Shown here piece by piece: positions 1-5,168 of a DNA stretch of 6,103 nucleotides. The stretch is from Sphingomonas sp. (GTDB lineage: Bacteria > Pseudomonadota > Alphaproteobacteria > Sphingomonadales > Sphingomonadaceae), in the NCBI GenBank assembly GCA_030146605.1, contig JASLBO010000530.1:1-6103 (forward strand), in the 5' to 3' direction. A program made the position numbers and the translations under genes. The notes below the pieces were generated by a model. The model saw only the letters and a list, made by a program, of their open reading frames with translations. It was not told the DNA's origin and made no database searches. Within the stretch, counting starts at the first letter, position 1, and the number at the start of each line of letters is the position of its first letter.

Positions 1-402
1 GTCGTTGAACCGGCGATGCGCAATCCCGAAGGACTGCCGCGGCTGATGGCGCTGGTGGGTCTGTGGTTCGGCTGGTCGGCGCGCGCAGGGCTGCGCGGTG
101 GCTGCCCCATCGCCGCGGCGCTGTTCGAGCTCGACGATGCCTCCGGCGTGGTTCGCGACGCCGTTGCCGGGCTGGACTCGAAATGGCGGACCCTGCTGCG
201 CGACCATGTGCAGCGGGCGGTGGATCTGGGTCATCTCCACGCCCAGACCGATCAGGACCAACTCGTCTGGGAATTGGGCGGCATCTATCTGGCCCATCAC
301 AGTTCGATGCGCTTTCACCGCGACCCGCAAGCCGATCAGCGCGCCCAGTTCGCGCTTGTCGCCCTGCTCCAGCGCTGCGGCGCCGATCCCGCCAACCTGT
401 AG
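1..402 (+). CDS. TetR-family transcriptional regulator, C-terminal part (5' end outside window)
   Basis: The frame is open from base 1 to the TAG at 400-402 and gives 133 residues. The segment GGCPIAAALFELDD, followed by VRDAV and a later helix-rich stretch with GHLHAQTDQDQLVWELGGIYLAHH, matches the C-terminal ligand-binding and dimerisation domain of TetR-family repressors. In these a GGCP(L/I) motif, an FELDD segment and a conserved 'G.l..d.D..q...el.g...' helix are typical. The N-terminal helix-turn-helix is not in the window, so the DNA target cannot be judged. The first internal ATG (16) is not a likely start, because the frame continues upstream and the family is usually about 190-210 residues. 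It sits 15 bases before the DUF3817 gene on the same strand, so it probably regulates, and is cotranscribed with, the two membrane proteins downstream. That role is inferred; the ligand is unknown. Confidence 0.85.
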   Translation, partial: VVEPAMRNPEGLPRLMALVGLWFGWSARAGLRGGCPIAAALFELDDASGVVRDAVAGLDSKWRTLLRDHVQRAVDLGHLHAQTDQDQLVWELGGIYLAHHSSMRFHRDPQADQRAQFALVALLQRCGADPANL

Positions 403-417
403 CCAAAGAGGAAACGC

Positions 418-774
418 ATGCCGCAGCCGACAAGCCCCATCGCGACGGCTGAGGATCTGGCGCAGATCAAAAGGCTGCGCCTGTTCTCGTTCGTCGAGGC
501 GACCACACTGTTGGTGCTCCTCCTCGTCGCCGTGCCGCTCAAGCATGTGTTCGGCTATACGCTGGCGACGAGGATCATGGGGCCGGTGCACGGCGCCGCG
601 TTCGTCGCTTATGCCTGGAGCGTGATCGCCACCGTCTCTGGCGGCGGCTGGTCGCGCTCCGACGTCGCGCGGTTGGGCCTCGGCGCCTTCGTTCCGTTTG
701 GAGGCTTTCTCAACGCGGGGCTGCTGCGGCGTAAACAGGCGAGCCTTGCCGCTGACCGGATGGTCTCACCGTGA
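418..774 (+). CDS. DUF3817 family integral membrane protein
   Basis: The 118-residue protein has about three hydrophobic segments (roughly residues 22-40, 54-74 and 84-103). Its pattern is typical of DUF3817 (YdzA-like) proteins: RLRLFSFVEATTLLVLLL in the first helix, then PLKH, then GPVHGAAFVAYAW in the second, then a basic linker and FVPFGGFLNAGLL in the third. The family is found in the bacterial inner membrane and has no established biochemical role. The ATG at 418 is preceded by a purine-rich ribosome site AAAGAGG (405-411) at good spacing, and lies 15 bases after the TetR stop. The 3' end overlaps the next start (GTGATG), which indicates translational coupling with the HemJ/CopD-like protein. 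Family recognition is from motif pattern only. Confidence 0.85.
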   Translation: MPQPTSPIATAEDLAQIKRLRLFSFVEATTLLVLLLVAVPLKHVFGYTLATRIMGPVHGAAFVAYAWSVIATVSGGGWSRSDVARLGLGAFVPFGGFLNAGLLRRKQASLAADRMVSP

Positions 775-1178
775 TGCCATATCTGTTGGTCAAGGCGCTC
801 CATGTGGCGTGCGTCCTCCTCTTCATCGGGGGTCTGTTCTCGCAGGCCTTCGCCGTGGCGGCGGGCCAGCGTGGTGATTCCGGCACCACGGCGATGGTCT
901 CCAGCTGGGATCGGCGCGTCACCGTGCCGGCGATGCTCGCCGTCTGGCTAACCGGCGCAGCGATCGCGGCCCAGGGCGACTGGTTCGCAAGTCCGTGGTT
1001 GTGGACGAAGCTGGCCCTGGTCCTCGTACTGACAGGTCTGCACGGGATCCATTCAGGCAGATTGCGGCGATTGCGACGGGGCGATCCTGTGCAGGCCATG
1101 CGGGGCGCTCATATCGCTGCCTTCATAGCCGCTCCGGTCTCCATCATCGCGTTGCTCGTGGTGCTGAAACCCTTCTGA
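771..1178 (+). CDS. HemJ/CopD-like four-helix membrane protein
   Basis: The protein has 135 residues and four likely transmembrane helices (about 5-30, 50-68, 79-95 and 113-133). The opening YLLVKALHVACVLLFIGGLF with His11, and the later SPWLWTKLALVLVLTGLHG segment with Lys80 and His91, resemble the pattern of HemJ (protoporphyrinogen oxidase) and CopD-type heme or copper membrane proteins: an early 'K.lHv....w..gLf' helix and a 'w...Kl.lvl.l...Hg' helix. It is not a clear HemJ orthologue, so enzymatic activity should not be assumed. Two starts are possible. GTG 771 overlaps the upstream stop by four bases and lies 7 bases after GGATGG (758-763); ATG 774 shares one base with the stop. Both are coupled to the DUF3817 gene, and the protein differs by one residue. 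Its position behind TetR suggests regulated expression. Confidence 0.7.
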   Translation: MMPYLLVKALHVACVLLFIGGLFSQAFAVAAGQRGDSGTTAMVSSWDRRVTVPAMLAVWLTGAAIAAQGDWFASPWLWTKLALVLVLTGLHGIHSGRLRRLRRGDPVQAMRGAHIAAFIAAPVSIIALLVVLKPF

Positions 1179-1553
1179 CGCGAATTGTCAGCCGACGCGA
1201 CGCATTCCCCTGTGCCGCCGGGCGGAAGCCGGGGTGACCGCGCAAGCGCACGGCGACCGATGGTGGGAAGCACCGTCCTTCCCGTCCGGGCGCATCCTGC
1301 TGCAGCTTTTCACCAAGCCCGGCATGCTCGAACCGGACAGGCGCGCACGCACAACCCGGCGGCACGCCAGCCCTCCCCTCTTTCCTCCAATCTGTTCGTC
1401 AAGGAACGGCAAAAGACGATCTGCGTCGCCGTCGCCCATGCTTCCCGCCCATCTCTGCAATTCCCCCCGGCGCTGGCTCGCTTTACCGACCGACGAGAAC
1501 CGAAGGCATGGCGCCGCGTTGGTCGAGACTGCCAACCAACAAAGGGGCATTTG
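1179..1553. other. 375-base intergenic region without a credible gene
   Basis: No reading frame here looks like protein. The frame open from 1185 gives a low-complexity Pro/Arg/Ser-rich string until the lipoprotein ATG, and the opposite strand gives Arg/Cys-rich shadow translations. The region contains a perfect 6-bp stem GGGAAG/CTTCCC (1265-1270 with 1278-1283, 7-base loop) that is not followed by a T-run, so it is not a convincing intrinsic terminator. It also holds the GGAAC-N16-CGTC promoter-like motif listed separately. No tRNA, riboswitch or repeat array was recognised. Confidence 0.6.
1403..1427 (+). promoter_or_regulatory. Possible EcfG-type (general stress response) promoter for the lipoprotein gene
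   Basis: GGAAC at 1403-1407 is separated by exactly 16 bases from CGTC at 1424-1427. Alphaproteobacterial EcfG/SigT-type sigma factors recognise GGAAC-N16/17-CGTT, so the -35 box is perfect and the -10 box has one mismatch in its last base. The predicted transcript would start about 120 bases before the lipoprotein ATG. The site lies outside coding sequence, on the strand and at the side expected for this gene. Short motifs occur by chance, so this is a candidate only. Confidence 0.4.
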
Positions 1554-2150
1554 ATGGCCGTGCGACACTCAACGACATCCATGCTGTGGCTGGCCGCGCT
1601 CACCATCGCCGGCTGCTCGCAAAGTTCGGAGGTCGACAACGGCACACAGCAACCCACTCCAGCAAATACCGCGACGGAACAGGCCAAGGCAGCTCCCGAC
1701 GCAAATTCCTCCGCGACCGTTCCTGCCGCCGCAGAAGTGACAGAAAACCGCACCGGGCCTGCGACGCTTGGCGGCGATGGATCGCAGATCGTCCTGAACG
1801 CCCTCTCAGTCGCCGACGTGGAGGACGCGAAGCTCGAGGGCGAACTCGCCTGCAGTTTCAGCGGCGGCGATGCGACGCTGCTTCTGGCGCGGGGCAATGT
1901 CGGCTCATCCGGGCGGTCGCAGGGTGTGGTCAAGGTGGCGAGCTCGGTGGAGCGCATTAGCGCGCCCGGAGGCTATGATGCCATGATCAAGGGCGTGCGG
2001 TTCGCTGGTCAGGGCAAGACCATCACGATCGCGGTGACGGGCAAAGCGCAAGGCGGCGGTGAATCCCCGGCCAACCCCGCCACGCTGAGCTATGACCGGG
2101 CAGACGGCGCACGCCGCACCCTTGCAGGTGACTGGACCTGCGGCCCGTAA
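1554..2150 (+). CDS. Secreted lipoprotein of unknown function
   Basis: The product has 198 residues. The N-terminus is a lipoprotein signal: a basic start (MAVRH), a hydrophobic stretch and the lipobox IAGC with the lipid-accepting Cys21. Residues 22-70 are rich in Ser, Thr, Ala, Gln and Pro and look like a flexible tether. The compact part begins near residue 70 and contains ELACSFSGGDATLLLARG and ends DWTCGP, so Cys100 and Cys196 could form a disulfide in the periplasm. The alternating hydrophobic pattern and many Gly residues suggest a mostly beta fold. I do not recognise a named domain. The ATG at 1554 is chosen because AAAGGGG (1541-1547) lies 6 bases upstream and the signal peptide starts there; the same frame is open back to 1185 but encodes nothing lipoprotein-like. 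It stands alone and is convergent with the LysR gene. Confidence 0.82.
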   Translation: MAVRHSTTSMLWLAALTIAGCSQSSEVDNGTQQPTPANTATEQAKAAPDANSSATVPAAAEVTENRTGPATLGGDGSQIVLNALSVADVEDAKLEGELACSFSGGDATLLLARGNVGSSGRSQGVVKVASSVERISAPGGYDAMIKGVRFAGQGKTITIAVTGKAQGGGESPANPATLSYDRADGARRTLAGDWTCGP

Positions 2151-2350
2151 GTCGCTCTTGGCATCGCGGCGATTGCAGCCAAAAGGGCCAGCCAGAACAG
2201 CGGCCGAAAGGTGGGCCCGGTCACGCTGCTCAGTGATTGGCTGACAAAGGGAAACCCGAGCATGGATAATCTGGCCGCCATCTTTGCCGCCGTCAGGAAG
2301 CGACTGGGTGTTGATATCCAGGCGCACGCAGTCGAAGCGGCATAAACCAT
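2151..2350. other. Uncharacterised 200-base stretch between convergent genes
   Basis: Both strands are open here. On the + strand the lipoprotein frame stays open for 64 codons after its TAA, up to TAA 2343-2345, and includes ATG 2262 with AAAGGG (2246-2251) ten bases upstream; that start would give a 27-residue amphipathic peptide beginning MDNLAAIFAAVRKRLG. On the - strand an ATG at 2350 directly follows the LysR stop (TGAATG) and the frame contains a hydrophobic segment FRPLFWLALLAAIAAMP. Neither product is recognised, and no strong terminator hairpin with a T-run was seen. It may be a gene remnant or simply spacer. Confidence 0.4.
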
Positions 2351-3244
2351 TCAGCTCGCGACATAAGCCGCGAGTTCGTCGGGCGTCCCCTTCGGAAAAG
2401 CCTCTTTCAGATGATCAAGGAAGACCGAGACACGGGCGCTCAGCAACCGGCGCGTGGGATAGAGCGTCCATAGCGCGATATCAGGGCCTTCCACGTCGCC
2501 CCAGTGCACCATCGTCCCGGCAGCAAGGTCGTGGCTGACCAGCGACACGGGCAGACGTGCCGCGCCCGCTCCTGCCCGGACTGCGTCGCGCACCATGATG
2601 AGCGAAGACAGGCCCAGCACCGGGCTCACCGCGATCCTCGCCTTTCCCGTCGGCGACGCCATGTTCCAGGTGTCGTCCGGGCCTGCTGCCCCGCGCACTA
2701 CCACCGGGACAGCGGAGCCATCTTCCGGCCGCGGCAGGGCTGGGCTCGCCACGACCACCAGACGATCGTGCAGGAAGATGCGTCCGACCAGGCTATCATC
2801 GGGCGCCGGATTGACCCGGATCACCAGATCATAGGCTTCCTCGATCATGTCGACGGGGCGGTCCTCGGTCGTGACATCGAGCCGAACCTCCGGATATTTG
2901 AGCGCAAAGCCGGCGGCCAGCTTTCCCATTGCGATTTGCGAGAACAGCAAAGGTGAACTGATGCGCAACCTGCCCCGCGGACTGTGTCCACCAGAGGCGA
3001 TCGCCGTCGCGGTCTCATCAAGCTCAAGGAGTAGCTGCGCCGTTCGCTCGTAAAGCGCGCGACCTTCTTCGGTCAGCTTCAACGCGCGCGGGCCGCGCTC
3101 GAACAACCGCAGGTCGAGGCTCGCCTCCAATTCCCCGACCCGGCGCGAGAGTGTCGCCTTGGGGCGGCCAGCGGCCCGGGACGCTTTTCCGAACCCGCCG
3201 TGGCGGGCGACGAGGTTGAAATCGGCCAAGGCAAGGAGGTCCAT
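2351..3244 (-). CDS. LysR-family transcriptional regulator
   Basis: The 297-residue length is typical of the family. Residues 1-60 form the winged helix-turn-helix: DLLALADFNLVARHGGFGKASRAAG, then ATLSRRVGELEASLDLRLFERGPRALKLTEEG, the standard LysR signature. A linker helix follows to about residue 88. The effector-binding domain starts at GRLRISSPLLFSQ (about 91) and includes YPEVRLDVTTEDRPVDMIEEAYDLVIRV and a second subdomain with LIMVRDAVRAGAGAARLPVSL. It belongs to the subgroup with 'DlviRv.p..dssLvgr.l'-type effector domains that often sit divergent from oxidoreductase genes. The gene is divergent from the NmrA-like gene across 107 bases, the usual LysR arrangement of self-repression and activation of the neighbour. 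The start ATG (3242-3244) has only a weak ribosome site (GTGGA) upstream on its strand. The inducer cannot be predicted. Confidence 0.93.
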   Translation of the reverse strand: MDLLALADFNLVARHGGFGKASRAAGRPKATLSRRVGELEASLDLRLFERGPRALKLTEEGRALYERTAQLLLELDETATAIASGGHSPRGRLRISSPLLFSQIAMGKLAAGFALKYPEVRLDVTTEDRPVDMIEEAYDLVIRVNPAPDDSLVGRIFLHDRLVVVASPALPRPEDGSAVPVVVRGAAGPDDTWNMASPTGKARIAVSPVLGLSSLIMVRDAVRAGAGAARLPVSLVSHDLAAGTMVHWGDVEGPDIALWTLYPTRRLLSARVSVFLDHLKEAFPKGTPDELAAYVAS

Positions 3245-3351
3245 GGGTGTTCCACCAGTGAGACTGCGCGTCTAGATATACCGTCTATCGGCACAAATGT
3301 GGATCGCTAATTTGAGGACAGCCAAACGGCCCAACTCAAGGAGTGACCCCA
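3245..3351. promoter_or_regulatory. Divergent LysR / NmrA promoter region with candidate LysR operators
   Basis: This intergenic stretch has its most AT-rich part around 3273-3312, against a GC-rich background. It holds an inverted repeat TAGA-N7-TCTA (3273-3287) and next to it AGAC-N5-GTCT (3261-3273). GTCTA occurs twice as a direct repeat (3270-3274 and 3283-3287), 13 bases apart. Dyads of this size between a LysR gene and its divergent target are what LysR-type proteins bind. They do not match a strict T-N11-A box, so the operator call rests on position and symmetry. No convincing -35/-10 pair could be fixed for either gene. Confidence 0.5.
3338..3343 (+). promoter_or_regulatory. Ribosome binding site that decides the NmrA-like start
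   Basis: AAGGAG lies 8 bases before ATG 3352. An in-frame GTG at 3343 would begin inside this ribosome site and so cannot be served by it. The ATG also puts the protein start directly before the beta strand TILVTG, as in relatives, so ATG 3352 is preferred. Confidence 0.8.
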
Positions 3352-4215
3352 ATGACCATTCTCGTAACCGGCGCGACCGGCAATGTCGGACGCAATGTCG
3401 TCGAACAGCTCGTGAAGCGCGGGGCCGATGTGCGCGCCCTCGTTCGCGATCCTTCGAAGGCCGGCTTTGCGGCCGGTGTCGACGTTATCGAGGGCGACCT
3501 GCTCGATGTCGACTCCGTGCGCAGCGCGATGGCGGGCGTCTCAACGCTCTTCCTGCTGAACGGTGTCGTCGCGGACGAATATACGCAGGCGCTGATTGCC
3601 CTGAACGTTGCCCGCGAGGCCGGGATCGAGCGGATCGTCTATCTGTCGGTGATCCACAGCGACATCTACGTGAACGTGCCGCACTTCGCGGGCAAGTTCG
3701 GCGTCGAGCGGATGATCGAGCAGATGGGCATGAACGCCACCATCCTGCGTCCGGCCTATTACATGGACAACGAGATCACGATCAAGGACGTGGTCACCGG
3801 ATATGGCATCTACCCGATGCCGATCGGCGACAAGGGCCTCGCGATGATCGACGCGCGCGATGTCGGCGAGATCGCCGCGATCGAATTGATCCGCCGCGAG
3901 CAGTCGGCCACGCCGCTGCCGATCAACCGCATCAATCTGGTCGGCCCTGACACGCTGGCTGGTGCGGACGCCGCTGCCATCTGGAGCGACGTCCTGGGCC
4001 GCACGATCGCCTTCCCAGGCAACGACACGGCCGCGTTCGAACAGAGCTTGCGGGCATTCATGCCAAGCTGGATGGCGTTCGATATGCGCCTGATGGCCGA
4101 GCGGTTCATCAGCGACGGCATGCTTCCCGATGCTGGCGATGTCGATCGGCTGACCACCCTGCTGGACCGTCCGTTGCGCACTTACCGCGACCATGTCGCG
4201 CAGATCGCCGGCTGA
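3352..4215 (+). CDS. NmrA-like NAD(P)-binding protein (atypical SDR family)
   Basis: The product has 287 residues with a Rossmann fold. The dinucleotide motif TGATGNVG (Gly7, Gly10, Gly13) follows the first strand. The second strand RALVRDPSK carries Arg32 and Lys36, basic residues placed as in NADP-preferring members. GDLLD (48-52) follows the third strand and RIVYLSV (94-100) is the central strand. HFAGKFGVE (111-119, with Lys115), ILRPAYYMDN (132-140) and the IDARDVGEIAA block (166-176) are the usual NmrA/YtfG-type landmarks, and the tail RTYRDHV is also typical. Members include NADPH sensors and quinone reductases; the Ser-Tyr-Lys triad of classical SDR enzymes is not evident, so either a reductase or a redox-sensing role is possible. 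It is the first gene of the unit divergent from LysR and is followed 38 bases later by the SRPBCC gene. Confidence 0.9.
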   Translation: MTILVTGATGNVGRNVVEQLVKRGADVRALVRDPSKAGFAAGVDVIEGDLLDVDSVRSAMAGVSTLFLLNGVVADEYTQALIALNVAREAGIERIVYLSVIHSDIYVNVPHFAGKFGVERMIEQMGMNATILRPAYYMDNEITIKDVVTGYGIYPMPIGDKGLAMIDARDVGEIAAIELIRREQSATPLPINRINLVGPDTLAGADAAAIWSDVLGRTIAFPGNDTAAFEQSLRAFMPSWMAFDMRLMAERFISDGMLPDAGDVDRLTTLLDRPLRTYRDHVAQIAG

Positions 4216-4253
4216 CAGCCTCACCCCCGACCATATCACCAAGGAGAATTTCC

Positions 4254-4727
4254 ATGATCCATTCGACCGCCACCGTCCCGGTGAACCCGCGAGGCGAAAC
4301 TAGGCTCAGCCGTGAGCAGGTCTGGAAGGGCCTCGAGCTCAAGGCCCGCGACGCCCGCCTGTTCCTGCCGCCGGGCCTCTGCACGCGCTGCGACGTCACT
4401 GAGGAGAGCGCGACCCACTTCGTTCGCGACGCAACGATCGCGGGTGCCGATCTGCGCGAGATCATCGCGCTGGAGCCGCAACGCAAGCTCACCTTCTTCC
4501 AGGCGACCGGCCCGCGCGAAGGCGCGATCATCAACGAACTGTTCGAGGATGAAGCAGGCGAGCTGCAACTGAAATTCTACTGCTATCTCGGGCTTCGCGA
4601 CAAGCAACCCGGCGGCCCGGAAGAGCAGGCCGAGCAGCAGCAGTTCGACAGCGACAAGGGCTACAAGGCCGCCCTGCTGTCCACGCTCAAGCGCACCCGC
4701 GAGATGCTGGCCGAGGGTAAGCTCTGA
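4254..4727 (+). CDS. SRPBCC family protein, AtaL-like (DUF1857)
   Basis: The product has 157 residues, the usual size for a single SRPBCC (START/Bet v 1-like) domain. The pattern VNPRGETRLSREQVWKGLEL, then ARDARLFLPPGLCTRCDVTEE, then REIIALEPQRKLTFFQATGP and a C-terminal helix YKAALLSTLKRTREML, matches the DUF1857/AtaL-like group. The fold is a deep hydrophobic cavity that binds small, often aromatic ligands; some relatives lie in polyketide pathways, but the substrate of stand-alone bacterial copies is generally unknown. The start is firm: AAGGAG (4241-4246) lies 7 bases before ATG 4254. The gene is 38 bases behind the NmrA-like gene and surely cotranscribed with it, so the pair may handle one small molecule sensed by the LysR protein. 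That link is inferred. Confidence 0.88.
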   Translation: MIHSTATVPVNPRGETRLSREQVWKGLELKARDARLFLPPGLCTRCDVTEESATHFVRDATIAGADLREIIALEPQRKLTFFQATGPREGAIINELFEDEAGELQLKFYCYLGLRDKQPGGPEEQAEQQQFDSDKGYKAALLSTLKRTREMLAEGKL

Positions 4728-4754
4728 GCCCTTCCCCCCTCACCGTCCAGCAAC

Positions 4755-4803
4755 AAGGAGACGTCCCATGACCAACTCATGCATGAGCCCCGCGCTCTCA
4801 TGA
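4755..4803 (+). pseudogene. Truncated start of a third operon gene (ribosome site plus 11 codons)
   Basis: AAGGAG at 4755-4760 lies 7 bases before ATG 4768, the same sequence and spacing as for the SRPBCC gene just upstream. The frame that follows reads MTNSCMSPALS and stops at TGA 4801-4803. A second ATG at 4800 overlaps that stop and opens a 21-codon frame beginning MTTEVRQTIALLAR, which also ends quickly, at 4863-4865. A perfect translation signal without a gene suggests that the operon once had a third gene, whose body was lost when the adjacent transposase-derived DNA arrived or was rearranged. The identity of the lost gene cannot be told from so few codons. A translated 11-residue peptide is possible but less likely. 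Confidence 0.5.
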
Positions 4804-4821
4804 CCACCGAAGTCCGGCAGA

Positions 4822-4996
4822 CCATCGCCCTACTCGCCCGATCTAGCAGGTCTTCGCCAAGCTAAAGCTCCTGCTCCGAAAGGCCGCAGAACGATCCGGC
4901 GAGGCAACCTGACGCCGCATCGGCACACTGCTTGACGCCTTCCCTCCACACGAATGCGCCGACTATTTCAGAAACTCGGGCTACGCTTCAACCTAA
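4822..4996 (+). mobile_element. Decayed 3' end of an IS630-family transposase gene
   Basis: Translated in two frames, this DNA gives the C-terminal part of an IS630-type DDE transposase. Frame one reads SPYSPDL (4825-4845). After a single extra base (4846) the next frame reads QVFAKLKLLLRKAAER (4847-4894), then SGEAT, a TGA at 4910-4912, then RRIGTLLDAFPPHECADYF and NSGYAST before TAA 4994-4996. In intact relatives PYSPDLNPIEQVFAKLK is continuous and carries the last catalytic Glu, so about 11 bases coding NPIE are missing and the frame is shifted. The TGA stands where Trp is expected (TGG to TGA). Everything upstream of SPYSPDL is absent or unrecognisable, and no terminal inverted repeats were found. 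The copy is inactive. Confidence 0.8.
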
Positions 4997-5083
4997 CTGG
5001 AAATAGGTCTCTCCAACCGGTGCAATCGGGACACCTCGCGCTCGGAGTTTCCCGAGCAAGCCCTGCTTCCAATCGACGGACAT
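4988..5083 (-). other. Short - strand reading frame, possible truncated gene start
   Basis: From ATG 5081-5083 the - strand reads 31 codons, beginning MSVDWKQGLLGKLRARG and continuing VPIAPVGETYFQLG before a stop at 4988-4990. The composition is that of an ordinary soluble protein N-terminus rather than of an antisense shadow. The frame closes a few bases inside the transposase remnant (which ends at 4996), as if the rest of the gene had been removed at that junction. The frame is open further upstream to an ATG at 5206 in the receptor gene, but that part looks like shadow. Its ribosome site (GCGGAAA) is weak. I do not recognise the family, and it could be noise. Confidence 0.3.
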
Positions 5084-5091
5084 TTTTCCGC

Positions 5092-5113
5092 GACGCAGCA
5101 AAAGCGTCATTTT
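5092..5113 (+). terminator. Weak hairpin followed by a short T-run
   Basis: GACGC (5092-5096) and GCGTC (5104-5108) form a 5-bp stem with a 7-base loop, followed by ATTTT. It lies between the transposase remnant and the receptor gene and could end transcription coming from the LysR-divergent operon. The stem is short, so this is a weak candidate. Confidence 0.25.
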
Positions 5114-5132
5114 CCCCGGGCAAGGGCCCCCC

Positions 5133-5146
5133 ATCGCGTTCGCGAT
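5133..5146. promoter_or_regulatory. 14-bp inverted repeat upstream of the TonB-dependent receptor
   Basis: ATCGCG-TT-CGCGAT is a perfect dyad with 6-bp arms, ending 22 bases before the receptor ATG. Its position in the leader suits an operator or an mRNA hairpin close to the ribosome site. No known regulator site was recognised. Confidence 0.35.
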
Positions 5147-5168
5147 ACTGCCAAACCCAGAGGGGGCC

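Noticed and set aside
1207..1234. GC-rich fold CCCC...GGGG as a possible riboswitch
   Set aside because: No conserved riboswitch core was recognised, and short GC pairings are common in DNA of this composition.
1265..1283. GGGAAG/CTTCCC hairpin as terminator of the left operon
   Set aside because: The stem is only 6 bp and is followed by GTCCGGG instead of a T-run, so an intrinsic terminator is not supported.
1185..1553. 123-codon upstream extension of the lipoprotein frame
   Set aside because: The translation is a Pro/Arg/Ser-rich string without structure. The signal peptide and the ribosome site place the start at 1554.
1310..1957. 215-codon reading frame on the - strand
   Set aside because: It runs antisense to the lipoprotein gene and its upstream region; the composition is that of a shadow of GC-rich DNA and no domain is visible.
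3541..4242. 233-codon - strand frame and a 217-codon + strand frame (3297-3950) over the NmrA-like gene
   Set aside because: Both are rich in Arg, His and Asp and mirror the codon pattern of the NmrA-like gene, which has clear family motifs.
5040..5057. GCTCGG/CCGAGC stem as a terminator or transposon end
   Set aside because: There is no T-run and no matching inverted copy elsewhere in the window, so neither role can be supported.
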